This document shows positions 39,986 to 49,700 of a stretch of DNA of 64,000 nucleotides, piece by piece; the stretch's first letter is position 1, and each line of letters starts with the position of its first letter. The notes below the pieces were generated by a model, which ran no database searches, had not been told where the DNA came from, and worked only from the letters and a program-made list of their open reading frames with translations. Source of the DNA: Streptomyces luteolus (GTDB lineage: Bacteria; Actinomycetota; Actinomycetes; Streptomycetales; Streptomycetaceae); NCBI RefSeq assembly GCF_029968015.1, contig NZ_JASCIS010000007.1:124001-188000 (forward strand). Reading direction: 5' to 3'. Made by a program: the position numbers and the translations under genes.

Positions 39986-42727
39986 CTATTCCTGTTCCTG
40001 GCCGGTCCGACCCTGGTCACGCACTGTATCCGGGTGGCTGGGCGCGTCCCGGAACAGGGCACGGTTGAGAGGTACCGCGCTGAGGTAGTGGGCACGGCGT
40101 TGCTCGTCGTCGATGCCGTTCGCCTTGCGGAGCACTTCCTCCCGGGCGCGCTCGAACAGATTCGCGGCCTCTCCGGCCTCTCCTCCTTCGCCGTGCGCAG
40201 CGAGAGCGCGAGCCGCGTCGTGGAGCACCTCTTCTGTGCGCAGCGCCGGCATCTCTCCGTACTGTTCGAGGAGAGCCAGAGCCCGCCGGGCGTCGTCGGC
40301 CGCCCTGCCGGTGTCTCCGGTGGCGAGGTGGATACGGCTACGCAGGCCGTGCGCGGCGATGGTGCTGCGCACCATGGCAGTGGTCTCGGTCTCCACCAGG
40401 GTGTCGCTGGCGAGCTGCTCGGCCAGACGCAGGTCGCGGCCGGTCTCCAGGAGCACCTCGACGTAGAGGTTGCGCACAATGGGAACCAGGTTGGCCAGTG
40501 AGGATTCCTGGGTCTGCGTCCATGCATCCCGCATCCGCTGGAGAGCTTCGTCGGCCCGCTCCGGGGCACGGGCGACGAGGAGCGCGAGCAAAGCGCTGTT
40601 GTAGGCGTACCAGCCGCTGCGGGCGCTGCTGTCCCCCTCCACTTCGAGAGCGCGCAAAAGCACGGCACGTGCTTCCTCGTACGCGCCCATGGCGAGGTGG
40701 AGCTGAGCCAAGTAGTTGAGCGCGATGGGCAGTTCGGCTTGTGGTGTGTCGCTGTCCAGCCGGTCGACGCAGTGTTCGAGGCGGTGGAGGGCTTCGGTGA
40801 ACCGGCCGGAGTCGTAGAGGTTGACGCCGATCTGCATCTCGTTGAGGTTGCGGGCGTGCTGCAGAACCGGGTTGCCCGTCTCGCCCAGTTGCGGAGCGGA
40901 CGCATAGAGCTGCTCTGCCTCGAACAGGACGCGCAGCCCGTCCCGCAGGTTGAGTTTCGGCAGTTGGCGACCGTACTCGACCAGGGCCACGAAGAGCGTC
41001 GTGACGCCTTCCTCCCCGCACTCCCGGGCTCGGGTGACCGCCTCTTCGAGCTTGTCGAGCGAGGGCCGCAGGCCACGGACGGCCATGAGTGTCTTGCCAC
41101 GCAAGAGCGTCGTACGGGCGATGAGCAACCTGTCACCCAGTCGCCGGGCAGCTCCCTCGGCCTCGGTCGCAAGGGCATCGATGCCCGTGGGGTCGTCCTG
41201 CGCGCTGTGGCCCCGCCAGCGGACCTCGGTGAGGCTGAGCAGCAGCTCGATGGATTCGATCAGGCGGCGGTCCCGGTCGGAGTGCTGTTCCGGAAGCTGT
41301 CGTGCCGCGTCGATGGCCGTACGGCAGTACTGCTCGGCCTGGGCGAATGCCAAGTCCTCCACGGCGCCGGAGCGGGCCAACTCGAAGTGTGCGGCGGCAC
41401 TTTGGGCCGCACATGCCGGCCCGGCCGCACGAAGCTGATCGGCGATCATCACCTGGACCTCGCGCGGCAGGCTCGTCAGCGTATCCCTGGGGAGGGCGGC
41501 GAGGGCGCCGGCGATCCGTGCGTGGCGGCCGAGCCGTGCTCCTTCCGACTGCCCGGCACGGATGCCGTGTTGAAGAACGCGATGCTCGAAGTCGAACCAG
41601 TCGACGTGCAGCCCGGCAGCCCAGCCCGGCATATCGCGGCGGGACCGCTCACGCACCAGGCCGTGCTCGCGCTGTATCCGATGCAGCAGGTCCTGAACTT
41701 GAGTCAGGGGCAGGCCGGTCACCTCCGCCAGGGTGTGGGAGAAGAAGAACTCACCCGTCGTCGCCCCGACCGTCAGCAGTTCCCGTTCCTGCGGGCCGAG
41801 CCGCTGCAGCCGGTCTTCCACGGCCGCGGGCAGCTCGTCCGGCAGCGGTACTTCGGTTCCGAACCCCGGACGCCACAGCCTCAGGCACTGCTCGACGAAG
41901 ACAGGCCGCCCACCGGTCACGTCTGCCAGGCGCTCGGCGAAGCCGTCCGGCACCACTTGGCCGCCGAGGCGAGCCTGCACCAGCTCGCCCACCGCCCAAC
42001 CGGGAAGCGCCGGAAGCGAATGCCGGTGCAGCAGCTGCGGGTACCGCGCCTGCCATACGTCGAGCAGGTTCTCCACCACTCTGCCGTTGCCGGAATCCGA
42101 CGCGTACGTCCCAAGCCCCAGGACGACGCCGAGCGGCTCGCCTTCCAGGCGCGACAACAGCAGGTCGAGGACCTCCAGACTCGCCTCGTCGCACCGCTGG
42201 AAGTCATCGATGATCAGCAGAAGTGGTGCCCCCTCACGTGCCTTCTCCAGGAGCACCTCCATCCAGCGCAGGCTGAGGGCGCTCTGCAAGGGGAGCAGGC
42301 TGTCGCCCGGGATGGAGCCGGTGGAGACCGCCGCCTGCGCCACCGAACGACCGGCGGCGAACGCCGCACCGAGACCCGGGACCATCGCGGAGAGCACGTC
42401 GGGCGCCGCGGCCATGGCGCCTTGACCCATCAACCGGGCCCACCATGAGCGCCGTGCTCCCCGTTCGTCGGACACATGGAGTTCGCTGACGGCGTCGACG
42501 AAGGGCCCGTACGGACGACGTGTGCCGATGCCTGGCGTGCCTCTCACCAGGACCACGCGGCACGGCCCGCCCTCGGCGCGATCACGAAACTCCTCCAGGG
42601 ACGCGGACTTGCCCATTCCGGTCTCGGCTTCCAGAACCAGAAAGCTGCCGTTCCCCCGGGCCAGTCTCTCGGCCACGCCGCCGAGCACGTCCAGCGTCTC
42701 CACACGGTCGACGAAGATCGACGTCAC
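39986..42727 (-). CDS. STAND-type ATPase with TPR-like helical repeats, no HTH seen
   Basis: A 913-residue protein from GTG 42727; a longer start at 42775 is possible. A P-loop ETGMGKS lies at residues 35-41 and Walker B LLLIIDDFQRCDE near 175, followed by a winged-helix-like region (LGPQERELLTVGATTGEFFF). Residues about 430-880 are helical repeats of TPR type, for example NLRDGLRVLFEAEQLYASAP, QAELPIALNYLAQLHLAMGA, and RAADDARRALALLEQYGEMP. This is the MalT/LuxR-STAND layout, but the C-terminus ends in a polar tail without a LuxR DNA-binding domain. Such ATPases act as signal-dependent switches. It shares an operon with the QueD-like gene 16 bases downstream, so a joint role is possible but unproven. 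Confidence 0.85.
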   Translation of the reverse strand: MTSIFVDRVETLDVLGGVAERLARGNGSFLVLEAETGMGKSASLEEFRDRAEGGPCRVVLVRGTPGIGTRRPYGPFVDAVSELHVSDERGARRSWWARLMGQGAMAAAPDVLSAMVPGLGAAFAAGRSVAQAAVSTGSIPGDSLLPLQSALSLRWMEVLLEKAREGAPLLLIIDDFQRCDEASLEVLDLLLSRLEGEPLGVVLGLGTYASDSGNGRVVENLLDVWQARYPQLLHRHSLPALPGWAVGELVQARLGGQVVPDGFAERLADVTGGRPVFVEQCLRLWRPGFGTEVPLPDELPAAVEDRLQRLGPQERELLTVGATTGEFFFSHTLAEVTGLPLTQVQDLLHRIQREHGLVRERSRRDMPGWAAGLHVDWFDFEHRVLQHGIRAGQSEGARLGRHARIAGALAALPRDTLTSLPREVQVMIADQLRAAGPACAAQSAAAHFELARSGAVEDLAFAQAEQYCRTAIDAARQLPEQHSDRDRRLIESIELLLSLTEVRWRGHSAQDDPTGIDALATEAEGAARRLGDRLLIARTTLLRGKTLMAVRGLRPSLDKLEEAVTRARECGEEGVTTLFVALVEYGRQLPKLNLRDGLRVLFEAEQLYASAPQLGETGNPVLQHARNLNEMQIGVNLYDSGRFTEALHRLEHCVDRLDSDTPQAELPIALNYLAQLHLAMGAYEEARAVLLRALEVEGDSSARSGWYAYNSALLALLVARAPERADEALQRMRDAWTQTQESSLANLVPIVRNLYVEVLLETGRDLRLAEQLASDTLVETETTAMVRSTIAAHGLRSRIHLATGDTGRAADDARRALALLEQYGEMPALRTEEVLHDAARALAAHGEGGEAGEAANLFERAREEVLRKANGIDDEQRRAHYLSAVPLNRALFRDAPSHPDTVRDQGRTGQEQE

Positions 42728-42839
42728 CCTTCCCCCTGCTTCCGTGTCCCACCACACCGGCGTCATCAACATCAACTGCGCTCAGCGTATGGGTCGTTCG
42801 ACAGACCGTCAGGTGCTTCGGAAACTTGCCCGATACCGA

Positions 42840-43336
42840 AGATCGACACGGCGAGGGCCGAAGGCTCCTTCACGGATCGAGGATGGCCCGTCGTCGAGGC
42901 GGACGGCGAGACCTCTCTGGCATCCGGGGTCGTCAGACGGGAGGCAGGGGCGAAGTTCTACTGCGTCGAGGTGAGGCTCTTCGGCGCGCTCAACCAGCGG
43001 GTGGAACGTGCTGCCGTGTGGCGGGTACAGACCGCTGCCAGGAGCGACCGACTGGAGATGTACGCCCGGCGCACCGAACTCCTGCACCGGGACAGGGAGA
43101 TGCTCCCGGAATGGGCAGCGCATTCCACCGGCCACTGGTCGAGGTCGTGTGAACGCTGGTCGGACAGGACGGTCGGACGCCGCTGCTCGGTCCTGTGGCG
43201 TTCCGGGCTCCTGCACCTCCGCTGGTACGACACGGGCAGCGGCGGTCCCCCATGGCGAGCGTGTGATCGGGTTCGGCGTGGGGAGCGTCGCCGCGGTCCT
43301 TGTGATCCTCTTGGGCCTCGGTCTCCTCAACGGTGA
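42840..43336 (+). pseudogene. Probable 5'-truncated coding remnant of unknown family
   Basis: This frame keeps about 80 percent G or C at third positions between 42840 and 43260 and reads FTDRGWPVVEADGETSLASG, then FYCVEVRLFGALNQRVERAA and DRLEMYARRTELLHRDREML. No ATG or GTG exists before GTG 42971, which lacks a ribosome-binding site, so the start seems lost where the STAND operon begins. The frame remains open to 43336 but coding quality drops after 43260, where the next gene starts in another frame. A single gene split by a frameshift is possible. I do not recognise the family. Confidence 0.4.
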
Positions 43337-44045
43337 TGAGCAGGCTGTGCAGCCGCTGCACGCCTTGCTGCTGATGGTCTGCGGATTCTCCGTGGCGGGA
43401 ATCTGGCTGGTGGTCAGGCAGTGGACGTTACGGGAATGGGCGGCGTGGGTCGTTCCGGCGGCGGCGACGGTGCTGGTCTCGATGCTTGTGGCCTCGGGGT
43501 CCGTGCTGCACGCGTTCTACGCCGACGATCTATCGCTCACCACCCGTGAGCTGGACGTCCCACCTCTGTGGCAATTCATCTCCGCCGTCCGGCTGCTCTC
43601 GTTCCTGTGGATGCTGTTCCTGGTGGTGGCCATCTGGGGTGCGATCAAGCACCTTCACCTGAGGCGCCCGGGGGAGAGGACGAACGCGGTGTTCTACGTG
43701 GGCATCCTGGCGGTGATGGTGGTGACGGCCGCCGTCCAGGCCATGGCCTCGGCAGGGCATGCCGCTGACGCCACGCGGGCGGCCGCCCGCTCCGGTCAGG
43801 CCCCGCCTTCGTACTTCGGGGTCGAACCAGAGTGGGTCTGTATCGAGCCCACCACAGATCCCGAGAAGCTCAACGAAGACGGAGGCAAGCTGCGCCCGGA
43901 GCGCCCGTACCTCAGTTTCGGCTCATCGGACGGCCAGTACCTGCTCTGGGACACGGACGGAGACGGCATCCTCAAGGTGCCGTCGAAGCAGACGAGGTCC
44001 GTACCGGTCGACACAGGCACGGCTTCATGCCCGTGGACGGCGTAG
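43263..44045 (+). CDS. Membrane protein with four helices and an extracellular tail, unknown function
   Basis: A 260-residue protein from GTG 43263; GTG 43149 would add 38 residues with poorer codon use. Four membrane helices are visible: GVGSVAAVLVILLGLGLL, LHALLLMVCGFSVAGIWLVV, VPAAATVLVSMLVASGSVL together with LLSFLWMLFLVVAIWGAI, and FYVGILAVMVVTAAVQAM. The last 90 residues are extracellular, with YFGVEPEWVCIEPTTDPEKL, RPYLSFGSSDGQYLLWDTDG and a final TASCPW; two cysteines could form a disulfide. This tail resembles that of other Streptomyces membrane proteins of unknown role. It is convergent with tdk. Confidence 0.68.
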   Translation: MIGFGVGSVAAVLVILLGLGLLNGDEQAVQPLHALLLMVCGFSVAGIWLVVRQWTLREWAAWVVPAAATVLVSMLVASGSVLHAFYADDLSLTTRELDVPPLWQFISAVRLLSFLWMLFLVVAIWGAIKHLHLRRPGERTNAVFYVGILAVMVVTAAVQAMASAGHAADATRAAARSGQAPPSYFGVEPEWVCIEPTTDPEKLNEDGGKLRPERPYLSFGSSDGQYLLWDTDGDGILKVPSKQTRSVPVDTGTASCPWTA

Positions 44046-44067
44046 CCCCGGGGTTCCGCATCAGAGG

Positions 44068-44718
44068 TCAGACCGACGTCACCGGCAGCACGTCCGGCGA
44101 CACCGCCGCCGCCCGGGACGAGGCGCTCGTCATGCGGCGGCGGTGATGGCGGCGGCACAGCACCTCGTAGCCGACCTCCTCGGCCGGGCGGTCCACGTCG
44201 CCGACGACGACCTGCTCGCCCTCGACGACCATCGCGCCGCCGACCGTACGGGCGTTGTGCGTGGCCCGGGCGCCGCACCAGCACATCGCCTCGACCTGCA
44301 ACGTCTCTATGCGGTCGGCGAGTTCGATCAGGCGCTGCGAGCCGGGGAAGAGCTTGGTGCGGAAGTCCGTGGTGATGCCGAACGCGAAGACGTCCATGTC
44401 CAGGTCGTCCACGACCCGGGCCAGCTGGTCGATCTGCTCGGGCGCGAGGAACTGCGCCTCGTCCACGATCACGTAGTCCACCCGCTCGCCCTGCGACATC
44501 AGCTCCACCAGGTACCCGTACAGGTCGAGGCCCGGTGCCGCCTCGACGGCGTCCGTGACCAGGCCGAGCCGGGAGGACAGCTTGCCCTCGCCCGCCCGGT
44601 CGTCCCGGGTGAAGATCACGCCCCGCAGTCCCCGCGCCGACCGGTTGTGACCGATCTGGAGGGCGAGGGTGCTCTTGCCGCAGTCCATGGTTCCGCAGAA
44701 GAACACCAGCTCGGGCAT
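44068..44718 (-). CDS. tdk: Thymidine kinase
   Basis: A 216-residue type II thymidine kinase, which phosphorylates thymidine in the salvage pathway. The P-loop GTMDCGKS is at residues 9-16. Further motifs are DYVIVDEAQFLAPEQIDQLA, the lasso-type region MCWCGARATHNARTVGG, and a second cysteine side VLCRRHHR, so the structural zinc site is present. ATG 44718 begins directly at the conserved ELVFFCG strand. The C-terminus is slightly extended with Ser/Ala-rich residues. Confidence 0.95.
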   Translation of the reverse strand: MPELVFFCGTMDCGKSTLALQIGHNRSARGLRGVIFTRDDRAGEGKLSSRLGLVTDAVEAAPGLDLYGYLVELMSQGERVDYVIVDEAQFLAPEQIDQLARVVDDLDMDVFAFGITTDFRTKLFPGSQRLIELADRIETLQVEAMCWCGARATHNARTVGGAMVVEGEQVVVGDVDRPAEEVGYEVLCRRHHRRRMTSASSRAAAVSPDVLPVTSV

Positions 44719-44771
44719 GGGGAGTTGAGGACCTTTCGGTACGTACGTAGGAGTGGGCGCGGCTGCGGTGT

Positions 44772-46031
44772 TCAGGGGCGGACTTCGAGGAGCGGGACCA
44801 GCTGCTCGACCGCCGTCATGGAGCCGTGGTTGCCGACCATCGCGGACTCGTTGGGCTCCCGCTCCGAGGCGATGATCAGGACGTCGTCGCGCGCGGCGGC
44901 GATCACGTCGCCGAGCCGGCCGTACACTCGCTCGTCGCAGCTTCCGGGCGGGCCGAACCAGCCCGCGGCGATGGCCTCTTCGCGGCTCGCCACCCAGAAC
45001 TGCTCGCCGAGCACCTCGCGCCAGCAGGTCAGCACGTCCCCCTCGGCGCCGGGGACGGCGTAGACGTGCCGGGCGCGGCCCTCGCCGCCGAGCAGGGCGA
45101 CGCCCGCGCGCAGCTCCCAGTCCTCGTCGAAGTCGATGCGGTGCTGCTCGTCGAAGGGGATGTCGATCATGCCGTGGTCGGCGGTCACGTACAGGGCGGA
45201 GCGGGGCGGCAGTTGCTCGGCGAGGCGCTGCACCAGGCGGTCGACATACATCAGCTGGCCGCGCCAGGCGTCCGAGTCGACGCCGAAGCGGTGGCCCTTG
45301 CCGTCCACCTCGGAGTAGTACGTGTAGACCAACGACCGGTCCCCCGCGGCGAGTTGCTCCGCCGCGAGGTCCATGCGCTCCTCGCCGGAGAGCCTGCCGT
45401 GGAAGCTGCCGCCGCTGAGGGCGATCTTGGTGAGCGGGGTCTGCTCGAAGGCCGGGGACGACACCTGGGCGGTGTGCACTCCGGCCTCGTGGGCGGTCTG
45501 GAAGACCGTCGGATAGGGCTGCCAGATGTGCGGCGGAGTCCAGGGGTTCCAGCGCAGCTGGTTCATCAGCGCGTCGGTCTCCGGGTTGCGCACCGTGTAG
45601 CCGGGCAGGCCGTGCGCGGCGGGCGGCAGTCCGGTGCCGACCGAGGCGAGCGAGGTCGCGGTGGTCGCGGGGAAGCCCACGGTGATGGGGCGCCCGGTGC
45701 CGCCTCGGGAGCTGCCGATCAGGGAGGTCAGGAACGGGGCCTCGTCGGGGTGGGCGAGCAGTTGCTCCCAGCCCAGGCCGTCGATGAGGAAGACGCAGTT
45801 GCGGTCGGCGGCGGTGAGCTCCGGGATCCGCGCGGGCGAACCGGGCACCCGCACGCCCATGCCGGTCACGAGGGTGGGCAGCAGATCGGCGAGGGATCCG
45901 GTGCCGTACGCGGGGACCGGAGCGGAGTGGACGGGGAGGAACTCAGCGGGGTCGTCCGGCCAGTACGCATCCGGAGGGGCGGGCGCGTAGCGACCTCGAT
46001 CATGGGCGGAGGGGGGAGACGGGTGGGACAT
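44772..46031 (-). CDS. Alkaline-phosphatase-superfamily nucleotide pyrophosphatase/phosphodiesterase
   Basis: A 419-residue hydrolase. The metal and nucleophile region reads NCVFLIDGLGWEQLLAHPDE, then TVGFPATTATSLASVGTGLP with the likely Thr nucleophile. Later blocks are YTYYSEVDGKGHRFGVDSDA and ALYVTADHGMIDIPFDEQHR, giving the Asp/His metal ligands of the NPP-type fold, and MVGNHGS near the end. The protein has no signal peptide and should be cytosolic. Its ATG overlaps the upstream TGA by one base, so it is coupled to the DUF5998 gene. Substrate unknown. Confidence 0.9.
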   Translation of the reverse strand: MSHPSPPSAHDRGRYAPAPPDAYWPDDPAEFLPVHSAPVPAYGTGSLADLLPTLVTGMGVRVPGSPARIPELTAADRNCVFLIDGLGWEQLLAHPDEAPFLTSLIGSSRGGTGRPITVGFPATTATSLASVGTGLPPAAHGLPGYTVRNPETDALMNQLRWNPWTPPHIWQPYPTVFQTAHEAGVHTAQVSSPAFEQTPLTKIALSGGSFHGRLSGEERMDLAAEQLAAGDRSLVYTYYSEVDGKGHRFGVDSDAWRGQLMYVDRLVQRLAEQLPPRSALYVTADHGMIDIPFDEQHRIDFDEDWELRAGVALLGGEGRARHVYAVPGAEGDVLTCWREVLGEQFWVASREEAIAAGWFGPPGSCDERVYGRLGDVIAAARDDVLIIASEREPNESAMVGNHGSMTAVEQLVPLLEVRP

Positions 46032-46627
46032 CAGCGGGTGCTCGCGGCGGTGGCCGCGGTCGCTTCGGAGAGCGCCTGGGCGAAGGCCAGGGTCTGGCGC
46101 ACGGTGTCCGGGCCGTCGCCCGCCTCGCTGACGCGCAGGCTCAGGTCATCCGCCGTGGAGTTGCCGGTGTACCCGTGGTCGGCCTCGCAGTTGGGGTCGC
46201 CGCAGGCAGCGGGTTCGAGGTCGATACGGGCGACGGCGCCCCAGCCGATGGTGAGCAGGACCTCGCGGGGCAGGCTGCCGGGCTGGTACCGCTCCGGGTT
46301 CGCGACGACCCTGCTGACCACGACCGAGGAGATCCGGCCGAGCTTCACGGACTCGGTGGAGGTGGTCGCGTACGGCGTCGGCGAGGTGGAGTCGGCGGCC
46401 TGCTCGTCGGTGTGGCTGACGATGAAGCGGGTGCCGGTGAGGACGAGGACCGTGACGTGGCGGCGGACCTCGTTGGCGTCGAACGTGGTCTCCTGGTGCA
46501 CCAGGTACGACGCGATCGACTCGCCGCCGACGGCGGCCTCCACCGCCTCGGCCACGAGAGCCGGGTAGTAGCCGCTGCGCTCGATCGCCGTGCGCAGCCC
46601 CTGGGTCGTCGTACCGGTCTTCGCCAT
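46031..46627 (-). CDS. DUF5998 protein
   Basis: A 198-residue protein reading GLRTAIERSGYYPALVAEAV near the start, then SYLVHQETTFDANEVRRHVT and VLVLTGTRFIVSHTDEQAAD, with a PH-like strand pattern and a Cys pair in AACGDPNCEADHGYTGN. It matches the actinobacterial DUF5998 family in length and neighbourhood, upstream of the phosphodiesterase. Function is unknown. The promoter lies in the G-rich repeat region to its right. Confidence 0.85.
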   Translation of the reverse strand: MAKTGTTTQGLRTAIERSGYYPALVAEAVEAAVGGESIASYLVHQETTFDANEVRRHVTVLVLTGTRFIVSHTDEQAADSTSPTPYATTSTESVKLGRISSVVVSRVVANPERYQPGSLPREVLLTIGWGAVARIDLEPAACGDPNCEADHGYTGNSTADDLSLRVSEAGDGPDTVRQTLAFAQALSEATAATAASTR

Positions 46628-46682
46628 GCGCCCATCCTACGGGGGTACGGAGACCGCTGTGGCACGCACGGTCGGGCCGGGG

Positions 46683-46740
46683 CAAGGGTGGAGCGGGGGT
46701 GGAGCGGGGGTGGAGTGGGGCGGGGAGTGGGGCGGGTCCC
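46683..46740 (+). repeat. G-rich tandem repeats between DUF5998 and PatA-like genes
   Basis: Three units of about ten bases (GTGGAGCGGG-type) are followed by variants GTGGAGTGGGGCGGGGAGTG. The many G runs on this strand could form G-quadruplexes. They lie between the end of the PatA-like gene and the start of the DUF5998 gene. Confidence 0.8.
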
Positions 46741-46779
46741 GGGGCGCCGGGAGGGGTCGGGCGCGCTCGGCGAGCGGGG

Positions 46780-49700
46780 TCAGTAGGCGGGCAGGGTGCG
46801 GGGGCCCAGGTCGTCGCGGGCCGGGGGTGGGGCGAGGCGGACCGTGGCGCTGAGGACGGCGGCGCCGTACTGCCCGACGACCACGGGTTCGAGTGTGACG
46901 GAGACGATCTCGGGGTGGTCGTCGACGAGCCGGGAGACCCGGAGCAGCACCTCCTCCAGGGCGGCGGTGTCCACCGGGGACGAGCCGCGCCAGCCGAAGA
47001 GGAGCGGCGCCGTTCTGATGGATCTGATGAGTCCGGCCGCGTCTCTGTCGGTGACCGGCACGAGCCGGTGCGCGGTGTCGCCGAGGAGTTCGGACGGCGC
47101 CCCGGCGAGGCCGAAGGAGAGGACGGCCCCGGCGGCCGGGTCGATGGTGGCGCGTACGACGGTGTCGACGCCGCGCGGCACCATCGCCTGCACGACCGGG
47201 CGCAGCTCTTCCGGCTTGCCGAGGGTTTCGGTCAACTCGGCGTAGGCGGCACGCAGTTGGCCCTCACCCGCGAGATCCAGACGGACGCCGCCGAGGTCGG
47301 CGCGGTGGCGCAGGTGCGGAGCGGTGGTCTTCAGGGCGACCGGGTAGCCGAGGACCCGGGCGGCGTGGGCGGCCGCGTCCGCGTCGGGTGCGGGCAGGGT
47401 GCGGTGGACCCGGAGGCCGTACCGGCGCAGCAGGTCGTGGGCGTCCTCGGGCGCGAGGTCGAAGCCGCGCTCCGTGTCGGCGTCGGCCAGGAGGGTGTCG
47501 ATCCGATCGGCGGCACCGCGCTCGTCGATGTCGTCGTATTGCGGGACGCGGCCGGGGTGGTCGGCGTTCTCGCGCCGCCACTGGGCGTACTTGACGGCTT
47601 CGCCGAGGGCACGGGCGGCCCGTTCGGCTGCGGGGTAGGCGGGGATGCTGCCGGCGCGGGCGGAGGGGGCGGGATCGGATGGGGGTTCGGTGGCGGGATC
47701 GGATGGGGGTTCGGCTGAGGAATGGGCTGGAGGCTCGGGCGCGGGTTCGGTGGCAGGTTCGGTGGCGGGATGGGTCGCCGGATCGGCTGCCGGTTTCGTG
47801 GCTGCTTCGGTGGGGGGTTCGGCTGCCGGTTTCGTGGCTGCTTCGGTGGGGGGTTCGGCTGCCGGTTTCGTGACCGGCTTGGTGGGGGGTTCGGCCGCTG
47901 GTTTCGTGGCCGCTTCGGTCTGGGGTTCGGCCGCCGGTTTCGTGGCCCCGGTGGGGGGTTCGGCCGCCGGTTTCGTGGCCGCTTCGGTCGGGGGCCCGGT
48001 CGCTGGTTCAGTGGGGGCCCCGGTGGCAGGCCCGGTCGCTGGTGCGGTGGCGGGCCCAGTCGCTGGTTCGGCGGCGGGCCCGGTGGCGTGGGCGGTCTGG
48101 TCCGGGGGTCGCGGGGTGCCCTCGGCGGGTGGGGCTGTGCGGGACGCGGCGGAGAGGGCTTCGGCGAGCTGGCCCAGTTCGACCACGACCACGACGACCG
48201 GCTTGGCGGGTCCTGCGGCGACCGCCTCGCGGAGCGCGGCCGCCAGGGCGGACGGGGACTGCGGTGCCGAGTCGCCGACCCAGGGGATCGCCGTGACGAC
48301 GACGGCGTCGCAGTTGTCGTCGGCGAGGGCGGCGTCGAGCGCGGCACGGAAGTCGGCGGGCGTGGCCTGGGTGGTGAGGTCGAGCGGCCGCTGTGGCCTG
48401 AGCTCCTCCGCGAGGCAGGCGTCGTACGCGAGGACGCCGACCGATTCGGAGTTGCCGAGGATCGCGACACGGGGCCCGGCGGGCAGGGGTTGTCCGGCGA
48501 GGAGCAGCCCGGCGTCGACGAGTTCGGTGACCGTGTCCACGCGGATCACACCGGCCTGGCGCAGGAGCGCGGAGACTGTCTCGTGCGGGATGCGGGTGGC
48601 GGGCACCGCGTGGCCGATGGGGGCGCCGGAGTGCCGGGCGCCCTTGACCACGACGACGGGCTTGACGGCGGCGGTACGGCGGGCGAGACGGGTGAACTTC
48701 CTTGGGTTGCCGATGGATTCGAGGTACATGAGGGCGACCTCGGTCTCCGGGTCGTCGTACCAGAACTGCAGGACGTCGTTGCCCGAGACGTCGGCCCGGT
48801 TGCCGGCGCTGACGAAGGTGGACAGGCCCGTGCCGCGGCGGTGGAGTCCGGCGAGCAGGGCGATGCCGATGGCCCCGGACTGGGTGAACAGGCCGACGCG
48901 CCCGGTGGCGGGCAGGGTCGGCGCGAGCGAGGCGTTGAGCCGGATCTGCGGGGCGGTGTTGATGACGCCGAAGGCGTTGGGGCCGATGATCCGCATCCCG
49001 TACGAACGGGCCTGGCGGACCAACTCCCGCTGCCGGGCGAGCCCTTCGGGCCCCGACTCGGCGTACCCCGCGGAGAGCACGACCAGGCCCTGCACGCCGC
49101 GCTCGCCGCATTCGGCCACCACCTCGGGGACGCGCTCGGCGGGGACGGCGACGACGGCGAGGTCGACCGGCTCCTCGATGTCCCGCACCGAGCGGTGCGC
49201 GGGCACGCCGTCGACCTCCTTCCACTCCGGGTCGAAGGCGCTGTTCACCGCGTACGCCCGGCCGGTGTAGCCGGAGTGGACGAGGCTGTGCAGGACGGTG
49301 CGGCCGATGCCGCCGGGGCGGCGGCCGGTGCCGATGACGGCGACCGAGCCGGGGGTGAGGAGGCGCTGCACGGAGCGGGCCTCGGCGCGCTGCTCGCGGG
49401 CGCGCTGCACGGCGAGGGAGGCCTCGGTGGGTTCGAGGTCGAACTCCAGGCGGACGACGCCGTCCTCGAAGCTGCGCTTCTGTTCGTACCCCGCGTCCCG
49501 GAAGACCTTGATCATCTTGTTGTTGGCGGGCAGCACCTCGGCGGCGAAGCGGCGGATGCGGCGCTCACGGGCGACCGCCGCGATGTGTTCAAGCAGCGTG
49601 GAGGCGACGCCGCGGCCCTGGTGGGCGTCCTGCACCAGGAAGGCGACCTCGGCCTCGTCCGCGGGGGCGGAGGCGGGGCGGCCCTGCTCGTCGATCCTGT

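Noticed and set aside
39661..41178. Long frame that joins the QueD-like start to sequence opposite or shifted within the ATPase gene
   Set aside because: Only the part from GTG 39969 onward has family motifs. The upstream part is a shadow frame of the ATPase gene with Arg/Ser/Pro-rich sequence.
39986..42727. Classical LuxR-type (LAL) transcriptional activator
   Set aside because: The ATPase and TPR-like parts fit, but the C-terminus has no LuxR helix-turn-helix before the stop codon.
42520..43152. ATG-started frame at about 42882 reading MARRRGGRRDL
   Set aside because: Third positions are about half AT, unlike real genes here; another frame of the same stretch has coding-type composition.
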